Of a DNA stretch of 64,000 bases, positions 50,188 to 59,464 are shown piece after piece. The stretch covers positions 42,247 through 106,246 of the forward strand of contig JAFWGU010000019.1 in the NCBI GenBank assembly GCA_017512285.1, read 5' to 3'. This DNA comes from Erysipelotrichaceae bacterium. Its GTDB lineage: Bacteria; Bacillota_I; Bacilli_A; Erysipelotrichales; Erysipelotrichaceae. The stretch's first letter is position 1; the number at the start of each line of letters is the position of its first letter. The position numbers and the translations under genes are program-made. The notes below the pieces were generated by a model. The model was not told the DNA's origin. It saw nothing but the letters and a program-made list of their open reading frames with translations, and ran no database searches.

Positions 50188-51621
50188 ATGAGTAATTACA
50201 GCTTACCTGATTTAAACAAGGCGCGTTTCCGCAGTTTCGGATACAGGGCAGACATCATCAGAGATGCCCTGAAAATGGATGAGACAAAGAGCCATCTCGG
50301 AGATGGTCTTTTCTATCATGTGATAACATACGGCTGCCAGGCCAATGTCAGAGACGGTGAAGTCATCTCCGGAATCCTGGAGATGATGGGATACAGTCAT
50401 ACTGAACTGCTTGAGCAGGCTGACATCATCATCCTGAACACCTGCGCAATCAGAGACAACGCCGAAAAGAGAGTAATAGGGGAAATAGGTTTCCTGCAGA
50501 ACTACAAGCGCATCAAGCCTTCTTTGATATTGGGCTTGTGCGGATGCATGGCGCAGGAGGATGTTGTAGTTAAGCATATTATTGATAAATTCCCGAGTGT
50601 TCAGCTGGTATTCGGCACCCATAATCTCTATGAGCTGCCGCAGCTGATCGAAAACATAATCGTTAACAACGAGAGAAGCATCAAGGTATATTCCCAGCAG
50701 GGAAACATCTATGAAGGCCTGCCTTCAGTCAGGACATCAGCCTTCAAGGCCAGCATCAACATCATGGACGGCTGTGACAAGTTCTGTACCTACTGCATCG
50801 TTCCTTATACCAGGGGTCAGCAGAGAAGCAGACTGCTTGACGATGTCTTAGCTGAGGCCAGAGATCTGGTAGCCAGAGGCTACAAGGAGATCATGTTGCT
50901 GGGACAGAACGTCAATGCGTACGGCAAGGATCTGGATAAGGAAAACGGAGACTTCGCCAGACTGCTGAATGAAGTGGCGGCCACGGGCATCGCCAGAATA
51001 AGATTCATGACGTCTCACCCCTGGGACTTCACTGATGAGATGATCGATGCCATTGCCAATAACGACAACATAATGCCGTTCGTTCATCTGCCGTTACAGT
51101 CCGGCAGCAATGAGATCCTCAAGAAGATGGGCCGCAGATATACCAATGGTGAATACATTGCCTTGTTTGACAAGCTGAAAAGCAGAGTCAGGGACATCGC
51201 AATATCTACTGACATAATCGTCGGTTTCCCCAATGAGACCGATGCTGACTTTGAAGATACATTGAGAATAGTTGAATACTGCAAGTACGACAATGCCTAT
51301 TCCTTCATCTTCTCCCCGCGTCCCGGCACCCCAGCCAGCAAAATGGAAGATGCCATTGACGTGGAAGTAAAGAAGGAAAGACTGCAGAGACTGAACGCCA
51401 GACTTGCATACTATTCCAAGATGAATAATCTGAAGTGGGAAAACAAGGTCGTAAAGGTCCTTGTTGACGGCCCTTCAAAGAATAATCCAAGTGTTTATGC
51501 GGGTTACACCCCACAGTCCAAGCTCATCAATTTCACTCTGAAAGAGGGTAACATTGGTGATATAATAGATGTAAGGGTTACTGAGGGCAAAAAGAATTCC
51601 CTCAACGGTGAACAGGAATAA
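50188..51621 (+). CDS. miaB: tRNA-2-methylthio-N6-dimethylallyladenosine synthase MiaB
   Basis: Radical-SAM methylthiotransferase acting on i6A37 of tRNA, 477 residues. The auxiliary cluster uses C50 (TYGCQANVRD), C86 (NTCAIRD) and C120 (GLCGCMAQ). The radical-SAM cluster is C196-x3-C200-x2-C203 in GCDKFCTYC. A C-terminal TRAM domain ends the protein. An extension of about 40 residues precedes the first domain, common in Bacillota MiaB. The ribosome site is poor; ATG 50188 gives MSNYSLPDL. Confidence 0.95.
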   Translation: MSNYSLPDLNKARFRSFGYRADIIRDALKMDETKSHLGDGLFYHVITYGCQANVRDGEVISGILEMMGYSHTELLEQADIIILNTCAIRDNAEKRVIGEIGFLQNYKRIKPSLILGLCGCMAQEDVVVKHIIDKFPSVQLVFGTHNLYELPQLIENIIVNNERSIKVYSQQGNIYEGLPSVRTSAFKASINIMDGCDKFCTYCIVPYTRGQQRSRLLDDVLAEARDLVARGYKEIMLLGQNVNAYGKDLDKENGDFARLLNEVAATGIARIRFMTSHPWDFTDEMIDAIANNDNIMPFVHLPLQSGSNEILKKMGRRYTNGEYIALFDKLKSRVRDIAISTDIIVGFPNETDADFEDTLRIVEYCKYDNAYSFIFSPRPGTPASKMEDAIDVEVKKERLQRLNARLAYYSKMNNLKWENKVVKVLVDGPSKNNPSVYAGYTPQSKLINFTLKEGNIGDIIDVRVTEGKKNSLNGEQE

Positions 51622-51633
51622 GAAAGAGGAAAT

Positions 51634-53298
51634 ATGAGTAATATCAGAATTGTTGCCTTAGGCGGTTTGGATGAAAGCGGCAAGAATCTGTACTGCATTG
51701 AAATCGATGAGAACATCGTCATTGTCAATGCGGGCCTGAAATTCCCTGATGAAAACCAGTACGGTGTAGAATACATAGTCCCTAAGTTTGATTATCTGGA
51801 AGAAAACAGATCCAAAATAAAGGGACTTGTTCTGACGCATGCTCATGATGACATGATGAATGGACTGCCACAGCTGTTAAGAACCATTGACGTTGACGTC
51901 TGGGGACCACAGCTGTGTTACAGCGTGCTCAGACATAACATGAAGACCGAAGAATACAAAAAGGTACGTTTCCATGTGCTGCCGAGATATGGGGAAGCAG
52001 ACATTAACGGCATTAAGATATCTACATTCGGACTTACACACGCAACGGCAGATGCCATCGGCATCTCAATAGATACATCAGAAGGCCAGATAGTCATCTG
52101 TGAGCAGTTCGTTATCGACTTTGACATGCATGACAAGGCCTTTGACTGCGACCTCAGCGCCATTGCCGAAATCGGCAAGAAGGGTGTGCTGGCTCTGCTG
52201 CTTGAGTCATCATATGCAGACAGCAATGAGTTCACGGCTCCAAAGCACCGCATATCTTCTCTGGTAAGACCTTACTTTGAGGATGCCAAGGGAAGGATCA
52301 TCATCACGGTTTACAGCCAGAACTATTTCCGCGTTAAGGAAATACTGGCTCTGGCCAAGGAATTCAAGAGAAGCGTATATTTCTTCAATGAACACCTGAG
52401 ACAGAGAATTCAGGATCTGGAGGATCTTGGCTATTACAGAATGCCGAGAAATCTGGAAGTAAAGCGTGAAGACTTCCGTAATGACATGGAAAACGTAGTC
52501 ATCATCGTCAATGGCAGCGGACACAAGATCTTTACTCTAATGAACCGCATTGCCACCGGTGAAGACAGCACCATAGAACTGAGAGATACCGATACGGTTA
52601 TCATTGCGTCTCCAGTGGTCAGCGGCCTGGAAAAGAAGGCCAGTGCCATGGAGGACGAACTGTACAAGGACAATGTCAGTGTCGTCAAGCTTGATTCCAA
52701 GAAGGTACTGTCAATGCATCCGGGCAGTGAGGACATGAAGATGATCCTCAACCTGGTCAAGCCACGTTACTTTTTGCCGGTCATGGGTGAATACCGCAAC
52801 TTCGTTCAGGCAGGCAACCTGGCCTTGCAGCTGGGTCTTACCCCTGACAGGGTAATCATCCTGGACAACGGGCAGGTAGCTACGATAAAGGACGGCTTAC
52901 TGGTATCATGCTCCGAATTCATTGAAACCGGCGATACCATGGTAGGTGATGATAACGAAAAGAACATTACAAGCTTCGTCTTAAGAGACAGAGAGACACT
53001 GTCAACGGACGGTGTGATCATAATCGGACTGGCAATAAACTACAAGACCAAGGAAATAATTGCCGGACCGGACATTCAGTCAAGAGGAGTCATTTACGTC
53101 AAGGACTCTGAATATGTCATCAGAAACGTCGGCAAGATGGCAGTTGAAATGATTGAGGAAAAGGTCGCCAATGGAACCTATGAAAACATGGCGGTCAGAG
53201 CCGAATTAAGAGAAACAGTTTCAAGATACGTACTAAGAGAGACCGGAAAGCGTCCGATGATCCTTCCGGCACTCATTGAGATAAATCTTCCAGACTGA
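51634..53298 (+). CDS. rnjB: RNase J-family protein with a degenerate active site (RNase J2-like)
   Basis: The 554-residue product has the RNase J layout: beta-lactamase core, beta-CASP domain and C-terminal domain. Catalytic motifs are altered. The HxHxDH motif reads H69-A-H71-D-D73-M74, so the last His is Met. N32 replaces the Asp of the usual DAG. The region of the usual GDFKxD block reads EQFVIDF. The HGEYR motif reads MGEYR, with Met384. H136 (THATADAIG) is kept. It probably binds RNA or a partner RNase J1 without strong catalysis, like B. subtilis J2, whose gene also lies before an ftsK-type gene. Confidence 0.85.
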   Translation: MSNIRIVALGGLDESGKNLYCIEIDENIVIVNAGLKFPDENQYGVEYIVPKFDYLEENRSKIKGLVLTHAHDDMMNGLPQLLRTIDVDVWGPQLCYSVLRHNMKTEEYKKVRFHVLPRYGEADINGIKISTFGLTHATADAIGISIDTSEGQIVICEQFVIDFDMHDKAFDCDLSAIAEIGKKGVLALLLESSYADSNEFTAPKHRISSLVRPYFEDAKGRIIITVYSQNYFRVKEILALAKEFKRSVYFFNEHLRQRIQDLEDLGYYRMPRNLEVKREDFRNDMENVVIIVNGSGHKIFTLMNRIATGEDSTIELRDTDTVIIASPVVSGLEKKASAMEDELYKDNVSVVKLDSKKVLSMHPGSEDMKMILNLVKPRYFLPVMGEYRNFVQAGNLALQLGLTPDRVIILDNGQVATIKDGLLVSCSEFIETGDTMVGDDNEKNITSFVLRDRETLSTDGVIIIGLAINYKTKEIIAGPDIQSRGVIYVKDSEYVIRNVGKMAVEMIEEKVANGTYENMAVRAELRETVSRYVLRETGKRPMILPALIEINLPD

Positions 53299-53311
53299 CA
53301 GGAGGAAATAA

Positions 53312-55540
53312 ATGGCAAAGAAACGCAGAAGTACAAAAGCCCAGAAGGAATCCATCATTCAGATATACGGTGGCATTCTGCTGGTCATCAGCATCATAGC
53401 GCTGATGCACGAAAACACCTACATAGTCGGAGATCTGCTTTACAGATCCACTAGGTACGTTTTCGGGCAGCTTTACTTTGTTGTCTTCTTCGTACTTGCC
53501 GTAATCGGTCTGTCATTCATCATTGGCAAGGAGTTTCCAAAGATAGAGATCAGGAAACTCGTCGGTACGGCAGTGATCGTATTGGGATTGCTCATCGTAT
53601 TTGCCATCCCTGAAGATCACGCAACCGGCAAGCAGGCCATGGATGCCTTCTTCGGCAATTCAGCTGAGATATTTGCCGGAAACATTGAGGCAGGAGGCGG
53701 AGCCGTAGGGACCGTACTGTACTCATTCATCAGCGGATTCGTATCATTCATCGGCACGGTCATCGTACTTGTCGTGCTGTTCTTACTGGGATTCTACATG
53801 TTAATGGACAATGATATCACCAGGGAACTGTTCAGAAAACTGGGAGTTCATCTGAAGCAGTCAGGCGAGAAGGCCAAGAAAGAGATTGCTGAAAGAAAGG
53901 CTCAGAAGAAGGAGCAGAAGGTAAGACAGAAACCTATCAATATTGAAGAAAAGATCGTTACGAAGGATCCTCTGCTGGTAGACAACATTGAGGATGACTA
54001 TAAGGAAGAAACAAAGCCTGAACCGATCAAGCCGGCTGTACAGCCGCAGCTTGATCTGAATGCTGATAAGGCACCTAAGACACACCTGGAGGAAAAGCCG
54101 ACAAGTTCCGTTGGCTCATCAATGTTCAGGGATTACCGTCTGCCGAGACTGTCTCTACTGGAGACGGTATCGCCAAACAAGGGCAATGCCAATAAGAACA
54201 ACGCCAAGATCAAGGGCGAACAGCTCATTGACATCCTGCAGCAGTTTGACGTGCCGTGTACCTTACAGGAGATCCACATCGGACCAAGCGTAACCCAGTT
54301 TGAGGTCAAGCCTGAACCGGGAATCAAGGTCAGCAAGATCACTTCTCTTCAGGAAAACATCAAGATGGAACTGGCTGTCAAGGATGTCAGGATCCAGGCT
54401 CCTGTACCGGGAAAGAATGCCGTAGGCATTGAAATACCTAATGTTGAAAGAAGCACCGTAAGAATGAGCGAACTGCTCAGACATGTTCCTGAGAAGCTGG
54501 AAGACAAGAAGCTTCTCATCGCTCTGGGCAAGGACCTATCCGGTGAAAACGTATATGGCGAGATTGACAGAATGCCGCACATGCTGATAGCGGGAAGTAC
54601 CGGATCCGGTAAGTCCGTATGCATCAACAGCATCATTACGACACTGCTGTTAAGAACAACGCCTAATGAAGTTAAACTGCTGCTCATTGACCCGAAGAAG
54701 GTTGAATTCACACCGTATCAGGACATTCCTAACCTGATCGGTCCGGTAATCAACGACGCCACGGAGGCCGCTACGGCCCTTAAGACGATCGTTTCGATCA
54801 TGGACAACCGTTATAACGAATTCCATAACCGCGGGGTAAGAGACATCAGAGAATACAACAAGAAGGCCAAGACAGATTCAACGATGAAGCCGATGGTTCA
54901 GATCGTCGTCATCGTCGATGAGCTGGCTGACCTCATGATAACCAACGGCAAGGACGTTGAAGCCAGCATCCAGCGTATCACGCAGCTGGCCAGAGCCAGC
55001 GGCATCCATCTGATCGTCGCAACGCAGCGTCCAAGTACCGATGTAATCACCGGTACCATCAAGACCAACATTCCAAGCCGTATTGCCTTTGCGGTCAGCA
55101 GTGCCATTGACTCCCGTATCATTCTTGATCAGGTAGGCGCTGAAAGACTGTTAGGCTATGGCGACATGCTGTACATACCAATGGGTGAAAGCGCACCAAG
55201 ACGTATTCAGGGCGTATTCGTCAGCGATGATGAGATCAACCGCATTACCGAATTCGTCAAGAGTCAGGGCAAGCCGATGTACGACGATGCCTTCGTGGTA
55301 GGTGAAGGTGCTGAGACTCAGATGATGGGCATGACAAGCGCAGATCCACTCTACGATGATGTCAAGAAGTTCGTTGCCACGACCGGCAAGGCTTCTACGT
55401 CATCAATTCAGAGATATTTCGGCTTCGGCTACAACAGGGCAGCCAGGATCATTGACTACCTTGAACAGGAAGGAGCCATCGGACCGGCCAACGGTTCAAA
55501 GCCACGTGAGGTATACATTACTGCCGATGATTACAAGTAG
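53312..55540 (+). CDS. ftsK: DNA translocase FtsK/SpoIIIE
   Basis: Septal DNA pump that clears chromosomes from the division site, 742 residues. About four N-terminal membrane segments are followed by a basic/acidic linker, the alpha-beta motor domain with Walker A GSTGSGKSV and Walker B VVIVDELADLM, and a C-terminal gamma domain (QRYFGFGYNRAARIIDYLEQ) that reads polar KOPS/SRS DNA signals. Such architecture fits both FtsK and SpoIIIE; no sporulation gene is in the window. AGGAGG precedes the ATG. Confidence 0.95.
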   Translation: MAKKRRSTKAQKESIIQIYGGILLVISIIALMHENTYIVGDLLYRSTRYVFGQLYFVVFFVLAVIGLSFIIGKEFPKIEIRKLVGTAVIVLGLLIVFAIPEDHATGKQAMDAFFGNSAEIFAGNIEAGGGAVGTVLYSFISGFVSFIGTVIVLVVLFLLGFYMLMDNDITRELFRKLGVHLKQSGEKAKKEIAERKAQKKEQKVRQKPINIEEKIVTKDPLLVDNIEDDYKEETKPEPIKPAVQPQLDLNADKAPKTHLEEKPTSSVGSSMFRDYRLPRLSLLETVSPNKGNANKNNAKIKGEQLIDILQQFDVPCTLQEIHIGPSVTQFEVKPEPGIKVSKITSLQENIKMELAVKDVRIQAPVPGKNAVGIEIPNVERSTVRMSELLRHVPEKLEDKKLLIALGKDLSGENVYGEIDRMPHMLIAGSTGSGKSVCINSIITTLLLRTTPNEVKLLLIDPKKVEFTPYQDIPNLIGPVINDATEAATALKTIVSIMDNRYNEFHNRGVRDIREYNKKAKTDSTMKPMVQIVVIVDELADLMITNGKDVEASIQRITQLARASGIHLIVATQRPSTDVITGTIKTNIPSRIAFAVSSAIDSRIILDQVGAERLLGYGDMLYIPMGESAPRRIQGVFVSDDEINRITEFVKSQGKPMYDDAFVVGEGAETQMMGMTSADPLYDDVKKFVATTGKASTSSIQRYFGFGYNRAARIIDYLEQEGAIGPANGSKPREVYITADDYK

Positions 55541-55576
55541 GCAGTCAGATAGGAATTAACGAGGTCAGGTGATATT

Positions 55577-56287
55577 ATGTATAAGAGAGTATTATTGAAA
55601 CTGTCAGGAGAAGCATTATCAAGTCCGGAAAACGCCTTTGAACCAAAGGTGCTTACGGCGTTAAGCGATGAGCTGAAAAAGGTTACGGCAAGCGGCGTAC
55701 AGGTTGGAATCGTTGTCGGCGGCGGCAACATCATCCGCGGCAAGTTCTCTTCACAGCTGGCCTTGCCAAGAGTGTCAGCTGACAAGATGGGCATGCTTGG
55801 TACGGTAATCAACGCATTGGCCATTCAGGGTGTCCTGGAAGCCAACGGCATGACAGCTTACCTGCAGTCAGCAGTTGAAGTTCCGAGATGTGCGGACGTA
55901 GCAGATGCCAGAAAGGCCATTCAGCATCTGGAAGCCGGTGAAATAGTCGTATTCGGCGGCGGTACCGGCAATCCTTACTTCTCAACGGACTCTGCAGCTT
56001 CATTAAGAGCTTCAGAAATAAATGCCGAGGTAATACTCATGGCCAAGAACGGTGTCGACGGTGTTTACTCAGATGACCCGCGCAAGAATCCTGATGCCGT
56101 GAAATATGATAGACTGACATATAAGGAAATGCTGGATAAGCAGCTTGGTGTCATGGACCTGACAGCAGCGTCAATGTGCAATGACAATAACATTGACTGC
56201 GTTGTCTTCAACATGAACGACCTCTCCAACATTTCCAGAGTAATAAATGGTGAAGATATTGGAACTGTTATTACGAAAGGGGAATAA
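55577..56287 (+). CDS. pyrH: UMP kinase
   Basis: Hexameric amino-acid-kinase-fold enzyme making UDP, 236 residues. Motifs: KRVLLKLSGEAL, VGIVVGGGNIIRG, FGGGTGNPYFSTDSAASLRA and AKNGVDGVYSDDPRKNP. GAGGTCAGGTGA precedes the ATG. It opens the six-gene run pyrH-frr-uppS-cdsA-dxr-rasP, which are tightly spaced or overlap and end at the terminator at 60571. B. subtilis has the same order. Confidence 0.97.
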   Translation: MYKRVLLKLSGEALSSPENAFEPKVLTALSDELKKVTASGVQVGIVVGGGNIIRGKFSSQLALPRVSADKMGMLGTVINALAIQGVLEANGMTAYLQSAVEVPRCADVADARKAIQHLEAGEIVVFGGGTGNPYFSTDSAASLRASEINAEVILMAKNGVDGVYSDDPRKNPDAVKYDRLTYKEMLDKQLGVMDLTAASMCNDNNIDCVVFNMNDLSNISRVINGEDIGTVITKGE

Positions 56288-56289
56288 CT

Positions 56290-56832
56290 ATGGATGAATA
56301 CGAATTAGTCAATGACAGAATGGAACTCACGATTGCCAGCTTTGAACAGGCTTTGACTCAGATCAGAACTTCAGGCGCCAATCCTAATCTGGTATCAAAC
56401 ATTGAAATCGATTACTACGGCATGATGACTCCAATCAATCAGATCTCTTCAATTTCAGTAGTTGAAGGCAAGCAGCTTCTCATCAAGCCTTACGAAATGA
56501 AGTGCGTAAAGGACATTGAGAAGGCCATTTTCGCTGCCAACATCGGTCTTACCCCGCAGAATGAGGGTACGCAGTTAAGAATCGTCGTACCGCCATTAAC
56601 TGAAGACAGACGTAGAGAATACACTGTCAAGGTCAAGAACATGGCAGAAGAAGCCAAGGTTGCCATCAGAAATATCAGAAGAGATGTCAATGACAGCATC
56701 AAGAAGGATAAGACCATCCCTGAAGATACTCAGAAGGACATGCTGGATGACGTTCAGAAGTCAACTGATGAGTTCATCAAGAAGATCGATGAGATCGCTG
56801 CCAAGAAGAACAAAGAAATAATGAAAGTTTAG
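56290..56832 (+). CDS. frr: Ribosome recycling factor
   Basis: RRF splits post-termination ribosomes with EF-G. The 180-residue product has the helical stalk and beta domain: TSGANPNLVSNIEIDYYG, TPINQISSISVVEGKQL, IRNIRRDVNDSIKKD and a C-terminal helix ending AKKNKEIMKV. AAAGGGGA precedes the ATG, 2 bases after pyrH. Confidence 0.97.
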   Translation: MDEYELVNDRMELTIASFEQALTQIRTSGANPNLVSNIEIDYYGMMTPINQISSISVVEGKQLLIKPYEMKCVKDIEKAIFAANIGLTPQNEGTQLRIVVPPLTEDRRREYTVKVKNMAEEAKVAIRNIRRDVNDSIKKDKTIPEDTQKDMLDDVQKSTDEFIKKIDEIAAKKNKEIMKV

Positions 56833-56833
56833 T

Positions 56834-57547
56834 ATGGACAGAAATGTACCGCAGCATATTGCCATAATCATGGACGGCAACGGACGCTGGGCTAAAGAAA
56901 AGAACAGACCGCGTACCGCCGGCCATTATCAGGGCACGGAAAATGTCCGTAACATTGCCATCAAGGCCAATGACATGGGAGTAAAGGTTCTTACTCTCTA
57001 TGCCTTTTCTACGGAAAACTGGAAGAGACCTCAGGAAGAGGTCAACTACCTGATGGGCTTACCGGCGATTTTTATCACGAAGTTCTTAAAGGAACTGATG
57101 GAAAAGGGCATTAAGATCGCCACGATCGGAGATCTTTCCGCATTCCCTGACAGTACCAGAAAGGTACTTGAGGAAGCCATGGAAAAGACCAGAGACAACA
57201 AGAACATGACTCTGGTATTTGCCATGAATTACGGAGGCAGAAAGGACATCGTAGACGGCATCAACAGGTATGTTGATGACTATGTAAGCGGCCGGGTAAG
57301 GGAGAAGATGACGGAGGAACTGTTCAACAGCTATCTGTCTACCGCTGAATACCCGGAGATCGATCTGATGATCAGAACGTCCCTGGACTACCGACTGTCA
57401 AACTTCCTGTTGTGGCAGCTGTCATACACTGAACTGTACTTTACTGACACGTACTGGCCTGACTTTACTCCTGAAGAGTTTGAAAAGGCCATAAATAACT
57501 TTACTCAACGCTCCAGAAGATTTGGAGGACTGAAAGATGAAAACTAG
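56834..57547 (+). CDS. uppS: Isoprenyl (undecaprenyl) diphosphate synthase
   Basis: Cis-prenyltransferase that builds the lipid carrier for peptidoglycan, 237 residues. Catalytic block HIAIIMDGNGRWAK (Asp14), LTLYAFSTENW, and the end block DLMIRTSLDYRLSNFLLWQ, where the usual RTSGE reads RTSLD. The substitution near the pyrophosphate-binding Glu is worth noting but the rest is standard. The cdsA gene overlaps its end by 11 bases. Confidence 0.94.
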   Translation: MDRNVPQHIAIIMDGNGRWAKEKNRPRTAGHYQGTENVRNIAIKANDMGVKVLTLYAFSTENWKRPQEEVNYLMGLPAIFITKFLKELMEKGIKIATIGDLSAFPDSTRKVLEEAMEKTRDNKNMTLVFAMNYGGRKDIVDGINRYVDDYVSGRVREKMTEELFNSYLSTAEYPEIDLMIRTSLDYRLSNFLLWQLSYTELYFTDTYWPDFTPEEFEKAINNFTQRSRRFGGLKDEN

Positions 57548-58319
57548 AATCATAACCGCATTGATACTTGTTGCCATAATTGCACCGATACTGTATTTCG
57601 GCGGAATTCCTTTCAAGATCTTCGCAGCCGTTGCCAGCATCCTGGCAACAAAAGAGATCCTGGACATCGTCGGAAAGAAGTGGAATCCGATCCTTAAGTA
57701 TTCAACATACTTACTGTGCCTATTGACCGCATTCAGCGATTTTCTGGGCATCAGCTATTTTGTGCTGATGGAAGCGGCAATGATAGTATGGCTGGGATTC
57801 TGGCTGGTTCAGGATGAAAACGTCAGATTTGAAGACGTCGGACTGGTATACATTTACTCAACCATCTTTGCCATGATGGTGGCAGGTGTTCTGAGAATGT
57901 ATGACTATGGAAATCTCTTTGTATTCTACATGGCTTTCGGGACAACTTTCCCGGACATGTTCGCATATTTTGTCGGCAGGGCAATAGGCAAGCATAAGCT
58001 CAATGTCAGAATTTCACCTAACAAGACGATAGAGGGCAGCGTAGGCGGATACATCGCCGGTGCCATCATCTGTTTTGTCTACGGTTTTCTCGTTCTGCAG
58101 AAGTTCTATGCGATTCCTACGGCCTTCATAGTTGTCAGCGCACTTACCTTACCGCTGGTCGGTCAGATAGGTGACCTGTTCTATTCGGCAATAAAGCGCC
58201 ACTACGGCATCAAGGACTTCAGCAATCTGTTCCCGGGCCACGGCGGCGTACTGGACAGACTCGACAGCATTTCCTTTAACTCAATGCTGCTGTATGCCCT
58301 GATAGTGGTAATGTTATGA
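57537..58319 (+). CDS. cdsA: Phosphatidate cytidylyltransferase
   Basis: CdsA makes CDP-diacylglycerol from phosphatidic acid and CTP. The 260-residue polytopic membrane protein carries the signature SAIKRHYGIKDFSNLFPGHG followed by GVLDRLDS. GGAGGA lies inside uppS just before the ATG. Its product feeds PgsA (44694). Confidence 0.96.
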   Translation: MKTRIITALILVAIIAPILYFGGIPFKIFAAVASILATKEILDIVGKKWNPILKYSTYLLCLLTAFSDFLGISYFVLMEAAMIVWLGFWLVQDENVRFEDVGLVYIYSTIFAMMVAGVLRMYDYGNLFVFYMAFGTTFPDMFAYFVGRAIGKHKLNVRISPNKTIEGSVGGYIAGAIICFVYGFLVLQKFYAIPTAFIVVSALTLPLVGQIGDLFYSAIKRHYGIKDFSNLFPGHGGVLDRLDSISFNSMLLYALIVVML

Positions 58320-59464
58320 AAAAGAAACTGGTATTGCTTGGAGCCAGCGGCTCCATTGGTTCACAGACTGTCGACATTGTAAGCCAGCATCCTGACCTGT
58401 TTGAAATAACGGCCCTGAGCGTTGGACACAATGTCGCTTTCCTAGAGAATTATCTTAAGAACAACAAACCTCAGCATGTCTGCGTCGCAGATGAGGCCGA
58501 CTGCCTGAGATTACAGAAAGAGTATCCTCAGATTTCCTTTTTTTATGGTGCTGAAGGACTCATGAGGCTCTCTGAGCTTCAGAACGTCGATCTGGTGGTC
58601 AATTCACTGCAGGGGTTTGTAGGATTACTACCGACACTAAACGCCTTGCAGCACGGCTATAACGTTGCCCTGGCAAATAAGGAAACACTGGTGGCTGCCG
58701 GTTCGATCGTGACGGAGGCAGCCAGAAGAAACAACGTAAAGCTGATCCCAATCGATTCCGAACACTCCGCCATCTTCCAGTGTCTGCAGGGAAGTAAGCA
58801 TTCCGAAATAAACAAACTCATAATTACGGCATCCGGCGGAAGCTTCCGTAATCTGAGTAGGGAGGAACTCGGCAATGTTACTCTCAAGCAGGCCTTAAGC
58901 CATCCCAACTGGTCAATGGGGAAGAAGATAACCATTGATTCAGCAACCATGATGAATAAGGGGTTTGAGGTACTGGAAGCAAGGTGGCTGTTTGACATCG
59001 ACTACGATCACATTGAGACGATCCTGCATTATGAAAGCGTCGTCCATTCCCTGGTTGAATTCAGGGATCACTCCATGCTGGCGCAGTTAGGCGTATCAGA
59101 CATGCGGGTACCGATCCAGTATGCTCTGGCATACCCGGACAGACTGGTGAACAATACCGAATCGCTTGATCTCGCCAAACTCAGCGAGCTGCATTTCCGC
59201 AAGATGGATTATGACAGATATCCATTGTTAAGACTGGCCTTTGACGTTGGCCGCAAGGGCGGCAATCTGGCTGCCGTAATGAACGGTGCCAATGAAAAGG
59301 CTGTCAATCTGTTCCTAAATGAGAAGATAAGTTTCCTGGACATCGAAAGACTGATATTCCAGGCTGTAGATAACTGCTGCTTCATTTCTGATCCGAGCGT
59401 TGATGACATCATCAACAGCGACAGATGGGCCCAGCAGTACGTTGAAGGAGTTGTTAACAAGTAA
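58316..59464 (+). CDS. dxr: 1-deoxy-D-xylulose 5-phosphate reductoisomerase
   Basis: First committed step of the MEP pathway, 382 residues. The NADPH site is LGASGSIGSQT; metal and substrate blocks include IDSEHSAIFQCLQG, ASGGSFRNLS and TIDSATMMNKGFEVLEA. The ATG overlaps the cdsA stop by 4 bases. Together with ispG it shows MEP-type isoprenoid synthesis feeding UppS. Confidence 0.97.
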   Translation: MKKKLVLLGASGSIGSQTVDIVSQHPDLFEITALSVGHNVAFLENYLKNNKPQHVCVADEADCLRLQKEYPQISFFYGAEGLMRLSELQNVDLVVNSLQGFVGLLPTLNALQHGYNVALANKETLVAAGSIVTEAARRNNVKLIPIDSEHSAIFQCLQGSKHSEINKLIITASGGSFRNLSREELGNVTLKQALSHPNWSMGKKITIDSATMMNKGFEVLEARWLFDIDYDHIETILHYESVVHSLVEFRDHSMLAQLGVSDMRVPIQYALAYPDRLVNNTESLDLAKLSELHFRKMDYDRYPLLRLAFDVGRKGGNLAAVMNGANEKAVNLFLNEKISFLDIERLIFQAVDNCCFISDPSVDDIINSDRWAQQYVEGVVNK

